Below, in pieces: positions 7,281 to 15,697 of a stretch of DNA of 42,703 nucleotides; position 1 is the stretch's first letter; each line of letters opens with the position of its first letter. The position numbers and the translations under genes were made by a program. The stretch is taken from positions 216,499 to 259,201 of the forward strand of contig PHAR01000006.1 in NCBI GenBank assembly GCA_002840405.1, written 5' to 3'. The notes under the pieces were generated by a model. That model was not told where the DNA came from. It ran no database searches and saw only the letters and a program-made list of their open reading frames with translations. Origin of the DNA: Deltaproteobacteria bacterium HGW-Deltaproteobacteria-8. Lineage in GTDB: Bacteria; Desulfobacterota; Desulfovibrionia; Desulfovibrionales; Desulfovibrionaceae.

Positions 7281-10200
7281 CTAGCCCGCGCCCAGAATGT
7301 CCCGCAGGACCTCGGACAGTGCGCCCTGGCTGTAGGGCTTGGCCAGCACCCGCAGGATGTTCGGGGGCAGGTCCGGGGGGATCTCGCCCGCGTGCAGCCG
7401 CCCGGAGACCAGGATCACGGGCAGGCCCGGATGCGCCGTGGTCAGCCTGCGCGCGAAATCCACTCCGTTGACCACGGGCATGTCGAAGTCCGTCAGCACC
7501 AGGTCGAACGAGCCGGGAGCCTCGTCCAGGGTGCGCAGGGCCTCCGCCGCCGAGGCCGAGGGCGTGACATCGTAGCCCAGCCGCACCAGCACCCGCGGGA
7601 TGGTGGCCAACTGGTCAAGGTCGTCCTCCACGAAGAGGATGCGGCCCTGGCCCCGGCGCACCTGTTCGCCCTGGTCCTGGTCCAGGGCGTCGGCAAATTC
7701 CAAAAGCGGCAGATAGATGTCGAAGCTGGTGCGCTCCCAGGGTATGCTCGACACCACCACCGCGCCCTTGTGGGCTGTGATGATGCCGTGCACCACGGCC
7801 AGCCCCAGGCCCGTGCCCTCGGCCTTGCCCTTGGTGGTGAAGAAGGGATCGAAGATCTTGTCCATGATGTCCTCGGCGATGCCTGGGCCGGTGTCGCTGA
7901 TGCACAGGTGCAGGTAGCGGCCCGGCGGCAAAGACAGTGCCTCGGCTGCGGGAGCGTCCAGGACCTCGTCGTGCAGGGTCAGCAGCAGGTCGCCGCCAAC
8001 CTCGCGCATGGCCTGGAAGGCGTTGGTGCAGAGGTTCAGGAACACCTGGTGCAGCTGGATGGGGTCGGCCAGGGCCAGGGCCGGGTCGCGGCGGATGTCC
8101 TCGCGCACGGTGATGTGGCGCGGCAGCGAGGCCGAGAGCAGGCTCAGGGTCTCGCGCACTACCTCGGCCACGTTCACGGCCACGAACCCGGCCTGGGACG
8201 GGCGGCTGAAGGCCAGGATCTGCCGCACCAGCTGGCTGCCGCGCTGGCTGGCCTTGAGCACGCGCAAGAGGTCGCTGGTCATCTCCGAGCCCTCGGGCGA
8301 GTCCAGCAGTGCCAGCTCGGCCGAGTTCAGGATGGTGGTCAGGATGTTGTTGAAATCATGCGCGATGCCACCGGCGAGCGTACCGATGGCCTCCATCTTC
8401 TGGGATTGCAGGAGCATGTGCTGGGACTCGCGCAGGGCGCGTTCGGCCTCCTCGCGCAGGGTGATGTCCTCCACGATGCCTTCGTATGCCAGCAGCTGTC
8501 CGAAATAGTCGGCCACGCCCCGGATGTGCAGGAACACCGCGATGTCGGCCCCGTCCGGTCGCTTGACCTCGCGGCGGTACGCGGCGGCCCCGCCTGGGCC
8601 GGGCGCGGCGGTGAGCCAAGCCTCGGCCCCGTCGCCGGCCAGGAAGCGCGCGCCCATCTCGCGCAGGGCCGCCAGGTCGGTCTGGCCCAGCATGTCCAGC
8701 AGCGCGCGGTTGGCGTCGAGCAGGGTTCCGTCCGGCGCGGCGCGGAAGATGCCCAGCACCGAGTTTTCGAAGATGCCGCGATATTTTTCTTCGGCCTGCC
8801 GGAGCTCCTCTTCGGCGCGCTTGAGGCCCGTGATGTCGCTTAAGACCCCCACCAAGCCCATGGTCTCGCCCTTGGCGTTCAGGTAGGTGGCCTTGCTCAC
8901 GATCATGGAGCGCTGCACGCCGTGGGCCGCGTCCAGCGAGCACTCGTAGACCCGCGCGCCCGGGGACGCGAGCAGTTGGCGGTCCACCTCGTCGCGCAGG
9001 CAGTCCGCTCCGGCCACTGCCGGGGCGCCGATGTCCTGCGGGACTCGGCCTGCGATTCCCTCCCGGGTGACGCCGAAGAAGCGCTCGAAGGACAGGTTGC
9101 AGTCCTGGAAGGCGCCCACGCGGTCCAGCGAGTAGATGGGCAGCGGGATGGCGTCCATGAGGATCTTGAGGAACGAGAACTGGTCGTTGACGCGCTCCTG
9201 GATGCGGCGGCGCTGGCTGATGCTTGCCACCAGCAGCACCAGGATGAAGACCAGCGCCACCAGGCTGACGATGATGGTCCAGAACAGGCTCTTGTTGATG
9301 GTGTAGAAGGCGTAGGGCTCGTTGATGACCTCGCTGCCCGAGGGCAGGTCCGACAGCGGGATGTCCAGCCGCCGCAGCACGTTGTAGTCAAAGGCGTAGG
9401 GGTCGTCGAAGTGGTCCACAATAGGCACGTTGGAGGGCTTTTCCCCGGCCAGGATGCGGAAGGCCAGGCGCGCGGCCATGCGGCCGTGGTCCACGCCGCT
9501 GTGCAGGCGTCCGCCCACGATGCCGTGGCCCAGCAGAAACCGCCAGCAGCTGTACGCGGGCATGGACACGTTGTCCGCGATCAGGGCCGAGACCTCGTCC
9601 GCCGAATAGAGCCTGCCGTCGATCTCCAGGTACACGGGGATGATGAAGAGCATGGAGTTCTTGGGCGTGGCGCGCAGGCGGTGCAGGATATCGTCCAGGG
9701 GCATGTCGTCCCAGAATTCGAAGTCCAGGAGGCCCTTGAGCTTTGGCACCACCTCGCGGATCTGGCCCTGGATGGCCGCGCCGGTCACCGAGCGGTCGCC
9801 GATGACGATCATGCGGTTCAGGTCCGGATGCAGGCGCGCGGCCAGGCGCAGGGTGGACTCGAAGTCAACGTTTTCCACCACGCCGGTGATGTTGTCGCGC
9901 CCGGCCAGGCGTTGCGGCTTGAAGTCGTTGACCCCGCAGAAGACCACGGGAACGCCGGGCAGGAGCTTGTCCTGGTGGTCCAGGATGAAGTTGTAGGCGA
10001 AGTCGTCGGAGACGATGATGGCATCGAAACGCGCGCCCTTGAACTTGTCGCGGTAGAACTCGAACAGCGCGGTTGAACGCTCCTGTGTGGCGAAGCGTTT
10101 GGTGTCCATGTACTCGACCTGCAGGTCCACGGAGTAGCCGGACTCGGCGAAGAAGGAGCGCAGGCCGGTCAGGATGTCGTCGGACCAGGCATAGCCATCG

Positions 10201-10322
10201 TGGTAGGAGTTCAGGAACAGGACGCTCTTGCGCACAGGCTCGGCCTGGGCCGAAGCGGGAACCACGAACGACGTCTGGCAGAGCAGGGCCAGGCAGACAA
10301 GGGCGGCGGCGAGTCTTTTCAT
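7281..10322 (-). CDS. Hybrid sensor histidine kinase with periplasmic ABC-type binding domain
   Basis: 1013 residues. Order of parts: signal peptide (residues 1 to about 27, ending ASAQA); a periplasmic substrate-binding domain of the ABC_sub_bind/PF04392 type (about 30-335, starting KSVLFLNSYHDGYAWSDDIL); one membrane helix (about 345-370); two PAS domains (about 385-500 and 515-635); a HisKA domain with the phospho-accepting His near residue 655 in GGIAHDFNNILTT; an HATPase domain with the N box LCTNAFQAM and GTGLGLAVVHG; and a C-terminal receiver with FVEDD and the phospho-Asp near 945 in LVLTDFDMPVV. It probably senses a small solute, or a partner binding protein, in the periplasm. No separate response regulator is adjacent. 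A 48-residue ORF ends 12 bases upstream. Confidence 0.93.
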   Translation of the reverse strand: MKRLAAALVCLALLCQTSFVVPASAQAEPVRKSVLFLNSYHDGYAWSDDILTGLRSFFAESGYSVDLQVEYMDTKRFATQERSTALFEFYRDKFKGARFDAIIVSDDFAYNFILDHQDKLLPGVPVVFCGVNDFKPQRLAGRDNITGVVENVDFESTLRLAARLHPDLNRMIVIGDRSVTGAAIQGQIREVVPKLKGLLDFEFWDDMPLDDILHRLRATPKNSMLFIIPVYLEIDGRLYSADEVSALIADNVSMPAYSCWRFLLGHGIVGGRLHSGVDHGRMAARLAFRILAGEKPSNVPIVDHFDDPYAFDYNVLRRLDIPLSDLPSGSEVINEPYAFYTINKSLFWTIIVSLVALVFILVLLVASISQRRRIQERVNDQFSFLKILMDAIPLPIYSLDRVGAFQDCNLSFERFFGVTREGIAGRVPQDIGAPAVAGADCLRDEVDRQLLASPGARVYECSLDAAHGVQRSMIVSKATYLNAKGETMGLVGVLSDITGLKRAEEELRQAEEKYRGIFENSVLGIFRAAPDGTLLDANRALLDMLGQTDLAALREMGARFLAGDGAEAWLTAAPGPGGAAAYRREVKRPDGADIAVFLHIRGVADYFGQLLAYEGIVEDITLREEAERALRESQHMLLQSQKMEAIGTLAGGIAHDFNNILTTILNSAELALLDSPEGSEMTSDLLRVLKASQRGSQLVRQILAFSRPSQAGFVAVNVAEVVRETLSLLSASLPRHITVREDIRRDPALALADPIQLHQVFLNLCTNAFQAMREVGGDLLLTLHDEVLDAPAAEALSLPPGRYLHLCISDTGPGIAEDIMDKIFDPFFTTKGKAEGTGLGLAVVHGIITAHKGAVVVSSIPWERTSFDIYLPLLEFADALDQDQGEQVRRGQGRILFVEDDLDQLATIPRVLVRLGYDVTPSASAAEALRTLDEAPGSFDLVLTDFDMPVVNGVDFARRLTTAHPGLPVILVSGRLHAGEIPPDLPPNILRVLAKPYSQGALSEVLRDILGAG

Positions 10323-10334
10323 GGCTTGGCTTGG

Positions 10335-10481
10335 CTACAGTCCCAGGCGGGCGAGGCTGTCCACCAGGGCGAGGGCGGGCAGCACCACGTCTCCCATGTC
10401 GCGGCTGGCGGCCATGAGCGCGCAGGTGGCGATCATCTGGCCCGCGCCGATGACGGAGTTCTTCTTTCTGCGAAAGGGCAT
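10335..10481 (-). CDS. 48-residue ORF resembling the N-terminus of malate dehydrogenase
   Basis: 48 residues: an ATG at 10481 preceded by a textbook AGGAGGT, and a stop 12 bases before the hybrid kinase start, so it may couple translation of that kinase. The stretch RRKKNSVIGAGQMIATCALM...DMGDVVL resembles the first beta-alpha-beta unit of malate/lactate dehydrogenases (KISVIGAGNVGATTA...LGDVVL), but the last glycine of the GxGxxG motif is replaced and the similarity ends after about 34 residues. It could be a relic of a dehydrogenase gene or a real small protein. No function can be given. Confidence 0.55.
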   Translation of the reverse strand: MPFRRKKNSVIGAGQMIATCALMAASRDMGDVVLPALALVDSLARLGL

Positions 10482-10550
10482 GCCCACCTCCTGCCTGCTT
10501 GTCTTCTGGACCCTTGTCGACTTTCGGGCCGGGCGTCAAGACAGGGGCGG

Positions 10551-10580
10551 TTGACCCTGAAGTTAAATCAAGCGTAACGT
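10551..10580 (+). promoter_or_regulatory. Candidate promoter for the glycine-rich secreted protein
   Basis: TTGACC at 10551-10556, then 18 bases, then TAACGT at 10575-10580. This is a good -35 with a mediocre -10, 35 bases before a start that has a strong AAAGGAG ribosome binding site. Confidence 0.42.
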
Positions 10581-10615
10581 AAGGCACCCCTGAATCTGTA
10601 CGAAAGGAGTTCTTT

Positions 10616-10954
<339 letters not shown>

Positions 10955-11012
10955 GCCCCGAACTTCAGCCTGAACGAAGGCAGGCCGGGTCTCCTTGCCG
11001 GAGGCCTGGCCT

Positions 11013-11039
11013 GCGCCGCTTTGCGCCCGCAAGCGGCGC
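11013..11039. terminator. GC-rich hairpin between convergent genes
   Basis: GCGCCGCTT (11013-11021) and AAGCGGCGC (11031-11039) are perfect 9-bp arms around a 9-base loop. There is no T run on either side, so if it ends transcription it is not a classical intrinsic terminator. It sits between the stops of the secreted protein and the lactonase. Confidence 0.4.
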
Positions 11040-11074
11040 CTGGCTGGAGCGTCACCGGCCTGGGATGCCGGGCC

Positions 11075-11824
11075 CTACTCAGGAATGTTCGGTGTCGAGG
11101 CGAAGCGCGGCTCGTGCAGGGGCAGCAGGATGTCCGCCGCGTTCTTGACCTTCAGGATGTTGTCGTAGGCCTGGTAGCTGTTCACCACGGTGCCGCAGGG
11201 GATGACCTCCATCTCCATGGCCTTCACTTCCTTGGGCGGCAGCAGATTCTCCATGATCACGCAGAAGCCGGTAATGGCGGCCACGCCCTTGGCCGTGTCC
11301 ACCAGCACGGTCATGCCGCCCTCGGTGTGGGCCGGGGTGTGCATCACGCGCACGCCGGGCACGATCTCGGCGTCGCCGGTGAGGATCTCCAGCTGCCCGT
11401 TGTCTTCCACGTCGGTGATGTAGTCCTCATTGTAGCGGTAATCCAGCGGGTGCGGGTCGTGGATGTGCTTGAGCTCGGCCTCGTGCACGTAGATGCGCGC
11501 GTTGACGCACTCGGAGTCGTTCTCGCAGTGGTCGTTGTGCAGGTGCGTGTGGATGACGATGTCGATGTCCTCGGGCTTGAGGCCGTAGAGGGCCAGGCCC
11601 TCCTCGAAGGTGTGGATCTTGCCCCCGATGGCGGCCTCGCGCTCGGCCGAGACGATGGGCCGCATCTCGCCGGTGTCCACCAGGATCTTCTTGTCGCCGC
11701 CCTCCAGGTACCAGCTGTAGATGGGGATGGTGTACTGCTTCCCGTAGGCATGCTGGTAGGTCATCATGCCGTGGTCGAAGATCTTGGTGCCCATGACGAT
11801 GGGGTGGATGACAAACCGGGACAT
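11075..11824 (-). CDS. Metallo-beta-lactamase-fold hydrolase, N-acyl-homoserine-lactonase-like
   Basis: 249 residues, the size of AiiA-type lactonases. The zinc-binding motif is HTHLHNDHCEND (about residues 91-102, containing HxHxDH). Further metal ligands are likely in the MHTPAHTEGGMTVLV segment and in the final PLHEPRF. The N-terminus (YSWYLEGGDKKILVDTGEM) fits the AHL-lactonase branch, which opens the lactone ring of acyl-homoserine-lactone signals. Related enzymes act on other lactones or thioesters, so substrate specificity cannot be read from the sequence. No signal peptide is present. It has its own strong promoter about 95 bases upstream. Confidence 0.8.
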   Translation of the reverse strand: MSRFVIHPIVMGTKIFDHGMMTYQHAYGKQYTIPIYSWYLEGGDKKILVDTGEMRPIVSAEREAAIGGKIHTFEEGLALYGLKPEDIDIVIHTHLHNDHCENDSECVNARIYVHEAELKHIHDPHPLDYRYNEDYITDVEDNGQLEILTGDAEIVPGVRVMHTPAHTEGGMTVLVDTAKGVAAITGFCVIMENLLPPKEVKAMEMEVIPCGTVVNSYQAYDNILKVKNAADILLPLHEPRFASTPNIPE

Positions 11825-11919
11825 GTGCTTCTCCTGGCCGGGCTTGGCGGCTCGGCCAATATTTTGGGGCGCGCGGGGGGCGGCGCGGTGTGCTTCGTAT
11901 ATCCTGCCGATGTGCGGGA

Positions 11920-11948
11920 ATTATACCAGAGGGCGCAGCGGCAGGCAA
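11920..11948 (-). promoter_or_regulatory. Strong promoter for the lactonase-like gene
   Basis: On the minus strand, TTGCCT (11943-11948), a 17-base spacer, and a perfect TATAAT (11920-11925) preceded by TGG (a near-extended -10). It is the best -10 box seen in the window. The transcript would carry a leader of about 90 bases. Confidence 0.7.
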
Positions 11949-12024
11949 GTTGGGGCAGGGGGGGGCCGGGGGTGTTGCCGGGTGGGTGCGGCGGCCTTAT
12001 CTCTTGTGCAGCAAGGAGGCGGCC

Positions 12025-12285
12025 ATGACGGAGTATCGGTTCGGGGAGTTCCGTTTCGAGGTGGCGGCGGGTGCGCCCGGTGCGGACCCGAAACAGGCGG
12101 GGCGGCTGGAGGTCTCGATCTACCAGGGCGGCGAGCCGTTTCTGGACATGCACGGCGCGCCCCTGCGCAAGGTTTTCCCGGCCCGGGCCGGGGAGCGGCG
12201 CGTGGAGCAGTTCTGTCAGCGTTTCGCCACGGACGACGCCTTCCGCACCGGCACCATCCTCAAGCACGCCTTCGCCTGCTGCTGA
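12025..12285 (+). CDS. Small conserved-looking protein of unknown function
   Basis: 86 residues with an AAGGAGG ribosome binding site 5 bases before the ATG. The sequence is soluble and balanced in composition (YRFGEFRFEVAAG..., LEVSIYQGGEPFLDMHG..., ending LKHAFACC). No signal peptide or membrane segment is visible. The two C-terminal cysteines may bind a metal or form a disulfide; this is speculation. I do not recognise a family. It stands alone between the divergent lactonase promoter and the convergent helicase gene. Confidence 0.72.
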   Translation: MTEYRFGEFRFEVAAGAPGADPKQAGRLEVSIYQGGEPFLDMHGAPLRKVFPARAGERRVEQFCQRFATDDAFRTGTILKHAFACC

Positions 12286-12302
12286 ACGGACGTCCCGGCG
12301 GC

Positions 12303-15300
12303 CTAGAACAGCGACAGGTGCGTCTGCCGGGTCTTCAGCCTCTCCACCACCTGCCTGCGCCGCACGTTTGCCAGCGGCAGGCTGTCCAGCAGGCGCGAGG
12401 GCGTCTGGGGACTTGTGCGGCCGTAGAGGGTGCGCTCCAGGGCGTAGGACAGGCACAGCGAGCTTTTGGCCCGGGTCATGCCCACGTACAAAAGGCGCCG
12501 CTCTTCGGCCAGGGCAGCTTCGCCGCCTTCCTCCAGGGCCCGTGCAAAGGGCAGGATCCGCTCCTCCAGCGCGGGCAGGAAAACGGCCTCGAACTCCAGG
12601 CCCTTGGCCGCGTGCAGGGTCATGATGCGCACCTTTTGCGCGGCCTGCCGGAGCTCGGCCAGCCCGGCCTGCAGCCGTACCCAGTCCAGCAGCCCGACCC
12701 AGCCGTGGTGCGCGTCGAACTCAAGGCAGAGGTCGCGGAAGGCCGGGCCTTCCCAGAAGAAGCGGTCAAAGGGCGGGCTCTCGCGCAGGGCCGGGGGCAG
12801 CACGCGCGGTCCCTGGATCAGCAGGAACTCCGGCAGGTTCACAGCCACGGCCTTTTCGTCCGCAGCGCTGTCATCCGGGTCATCCCGGCTGTCCGGGGCC
12901 GTGGGCGCGGGCAGGCCGAAGAGCTTTTCGGCCACGCGCAGGATGGCCGCCACGCGCGGCTCTTCCCAGAAGACCTCGGCCTCGGGCGCGGAGCAGGGCA
13001 GCCCGGCCTGCTCCAGGGCAAACTTGAGCGGGTTGATGAGGCCCCGGAAGCGCACCAGCACGGCGATGTCGCCTGGGGCCAGCTGCGGGCCGTCGGCGTC
13101 CAGCAGGGTCAGGCTGGTGCCGCCGAGGAGCTTGCGGGCGCGCTCGGCGATGAGCTGGGCCTCGAACCGGGCGCTTGGGGCCTGCACCAGCTCCACCAGG
13201 CAGGCCGAGCCGGGCCTGGCCCGCAGGACCAGGGGCTCTGGCGGGGCGACGGGCGTTGGGGTGCCTGACAGCACGGCCTGGGCCGCGTCGAGGACGCCTT
13301 GGCCGCTGCGATAGTTCTCTGCCAGGGCCAGCACCGCGAGCCTGGGCCAACGGGCCTTCAGGCGCTCCCGCACCTGTCCTGCCGCGCCCCGGAAGCCGTA
13401 GATGCTCTGGTTGGGATCCCCGATGGCGAAGAAGCCTTCTCCGTCCCTGTGTCCGCCTCTGTCTCCTGATGACCCGGCCAGCCCCAGCACGGCCTCCAGC
13501 TGCAGGGTCGAGAGGTCCTGGATCTCGTCCACCAGGAGGTGCGTGAAGGGCGGGGTGAAGCCCGGCCGGCGCACCTCGTCCAGGAGAAATTCGATCAGGT
13601 CCGTGAAGTCCGCCAGGTTGCGCGTGGCCTTGAGCCCGTCCACCTCGGCCCGGGCCTTTGCGGCCATGTCAGCCGTGGCCCCGTCCAGCGGGGTGAGGCT
13701 TTCCCGGGCCAGGCTGTGGCGGCGGAACAGGGTCGCGCGTTCGGACCTGCTCAGGCCCTCGGGCAGGGACTCCAGGAAGAGCTTTCTGGCCGCGTCCTCG
13801 GACAAGAGCACGGGTGGCTGGCCCCGGCGCATGGTCCACAGGGCCAGGGCCAGGGCGTGCAGGGTGTCGGTGAGGGGCAGGGGCGCGCCCGGCCCGCGCA
13901 AGGTCGCCAGGCGCTCGGTCAGCTCGCCGGCGGCGCGGCGGGTGAAGGTCACCACGGCCAGGGCGTCGGCCGGGATGCCCTCGGCCAGCAGGCGCTCCAC
14001 GCGGCGGATGAGGGTGTGGGTCTTGCCCGTGCCCGGCCCGGCCAGCACCAGGGTCGGCCCCGGCTCGGCGTACACGGCGGCCGCCTGGGCCTGGTTCAGG
14101 CCGTCCGGGCGCATCGCCGCGCCAGGGGCTTCCGGTGCAGGCTCGGGCTCGGCCTCTGCCTCCGGCGAGGGGGCCTTGGCCGTTGCGGAACGCCTGCGGC
14201 CGCGCTGGGCCTGCCCTGCCACCAGCCGCCCGCCGTGGCGCATCTCGGCGCGCTCCTCGGGCGTGAACACGGTGATGACGCCGAACTCGCCGTCGTACCC
14301 GCTCTTGCGCAGCACCTTGCCCGCGCGCATGCGCTCCACGGCCTCGGCCAGCACGGGCGAGGCCCGGCGGATGTCCGTAAGCTGCGCCTCGCGCAGGATG
14401 AACAGCTCCGGGCCGAGGGTGGCGATGAGGCGGAAGTATTCCTGGGCGACCTTCTTGGAGCCGGAGCCCACGTCCAGCACCTCGGAGAGCACCTCCTTGA
14501 GCGGGATGAGCGAGTCATAGCCGGGCTGGCCCTCGGGCTGCACGGGCTGGGGCCGGTCGGCCAGGGCCAGCACCCGGTGCAAAACGCCCAGGGTGGCGGG
14601 CTTGCCGCAGACCGGGCACAGGCCCCGGTTGGCCACGGTCTCCCCTGGCTCCATGGACCAGTTGCACTTGCGGTGCCCGTCCATGTGGTACTTGCCCTCC
14701 TCCGGGAAGAACTCCACCGTGCCCAGGAATTCGCAGTCGCCCTGAACCTCGCCCGGCAAATGCGCGCGCAGGGCCTGGCGGATGCCCGAGAAGCTCGCCT
14801 GGCCCCGGAACAGATTGGCCTCGCGCGCCAGCTTCTCGCCGGAGTGGGCGTCGGAGTTGGAGATCATGCGGAAGCTGTCCAGCGCCGACAGCGTCCAGTT
14901 CATGCCCGGATCGGACGAGAGCCCGGTCTCCATGGCGAAGATGTGCTCGGTGAGGTCGCCGTAGCACTCCTCCACGGAGTCGAAGCCGCTCATGGAGCCG
15001 AAGAGCGAGAACCAGGGCGTCCAGATGTGCGCGGGCACCAAAAAGGCCTCGGGGTGGGTGTCGAGCACCAGTTCGAGCAGGATGCGGCTGTCCAGCCCCA
15101 GGATGGGCCGGCCGTCCGAGGCCAGGTTGCCCACCTGGGCGAGCTTCTGGTTGAGGCTTTTGGCGGCCTCCAGCGTGGGCAGGTAGACCAGGTTGTGGAC
15201 CTTGCGCACCTTGCCGCCGCGCTTGTAGATGGAGCTGATCTCGCCCTGGAGCATGAACCGGGCGCTGCCCGCGAGATGGCCGCAAAGTTGGCCGTTGAGC

Positions 15301-15560
15301 TGGCCGTTGAGCTGGTCCGCCAGGCCGGGGATCTCGGCCGCCAGCCCGGAGGCGTCGCGCAGGCGCAAGAGCCCGGAGCCGTCCTCCACCAGTTCGCGCC
15401 CGATCTCGTCCAGCCAGCCGGGGTGGGTGCAGTCGCCGGTGCCGAGCACGCCGATGCCCTTGGTTTCGGCCCAGGCGGCCAGGCTGCGCACGGTCAGGCC
15501 CTTGCTGGTGGCGCGCGAGAAGCGCGAGTGGATGTGCAGATCCGCCGCAAAGGTGGTCAT
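12303..15560 (-). CDS. EndoQ-type PHP nuclease fused to UvrD-like superfamily 1 helicase
   Basis: 1085 residues. Residues 1 to about 400 are an endonuclease Q-like region: the PHP motif ADLHIHSRFSRAT at the N-terminus, the GTGDCTHPGW segment, an HSGEKLAREAN block, and a zinc-finger-like C...CPVCGKP around residue 316. A charged, Ala/Pro/Glu-rich linker (about 440-480) leads to a UvrD-type helicase: Walker A GPGTGKT (about 505), VDEIQDLS (about 677), GDPNQSIYGFRGA, TLHAAKGLEFE and LYVGMTRAK (about 1021). EndoQ in archaea nicks DNA 5' of deaminated bases such as uracil and hypoxanthine. The fusion suggests nicking followed by strand unwinding in repair of base damage (inference). It stands alone, with no repair operon. 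Confidence 0.9.
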   Translation of the reverse strand: MTTFAADLHIHSRFSRATSKGLTVRSLAAWAETKGIGVLGTGDCTHPGWLDEIGRELVEDGSGLLRLRDASGLAAEIPGLADQLNGQLNGQLCGHLAGSARFMLQGEISSIYKRGGKVRKVHNLVYLPTLEAAKSLNQKLAQVGNLASDGRPILGLDSRILLELVLDTHPEAFLVPAHIWTPWFSLFGSMSGFDSVEECYGDLTEHIFAMETGLSSDPGMNWTLSALDSFRMISNSDAHSGEKLAREANLFRGQASFSGIRQALRAHLPGEVQGDCEFLGTVEFFPEEGKYHMDGHRKCNWSMEPGETVANRGLCPVCGKPATLGVLHRVLALADRPQPVQPEGQPGYDSLIPLKEVLSEVLDVGSGSKKVAQEYFRLIATLGPELFILREAQLTDIRRASPVLAEAVERMRAGKVLRKSGYDGEFGVITVFTPEERAEMRHGGRLVAGQAQRGRRRSATAKAPSPEAEAEPEPAPEAPGAAMRPDGLNQAQAAAVYAEPGPTLVLAGPGTGKTHTLIRRVERLLAEGIPADALAVVTFTRRAAGELTERLATLRGPGAPLPLTDTLHALALALWTMRRGQPPVLLSEDAARKLFLESLPEGLSRSERATLFRRHSLARESLTPLDGATADMAAKARAEVDGLKATRNLADFTDLIEFLLDEVRRPGFTPPFTHLLVDEIQDLSTLQLEAVLGLAGSSGDRGGHRDGEGFFAIGDPNQSIYGFRGAAGQVRERLKARWPRLAVLALAENYRSGQGVLDAAQAVLSGTPTPVAPPEPLVLRARPGSACLVELVQAPSARFEAQLIAERARKLLGGTSLTLLDADGPQLAPGDIAVLVRFRGLINPLKFALEQAGLPCSAPEAEVFWEEPRVAAILRVAEKLFGLPAPTAPDSRDDPDDSAADEKAVAVNLPEFLLIQGPRVLPPALRESPPFDRFFWEGPAFRDLCLEFDAHHGWVGLLDWVRLQAGLAELRQAAQKVRIMTLHAAKGLEFEAVFLPALEERILPFARALEEGGEAALAEERRLLYVGMTRAKSSLCLSYALERTLYGRTSPQTPSRLLDSLPLANVRRRQVVERLKTRQTHLSLF

Positions 15561-15697
15561 GCGTTGCCCCTGGTGGCCTTTCGGCCTGCTGGCCTGCTGG
15601 CCCGAAGGATTTTGTCGACCGTAGCCGCTGGGGGCGGCGATGGCAAGTGGGCGGGATCATTGCGGGCCGGGTTCGGGCCGGGGGTGCTGCGGCCTGG

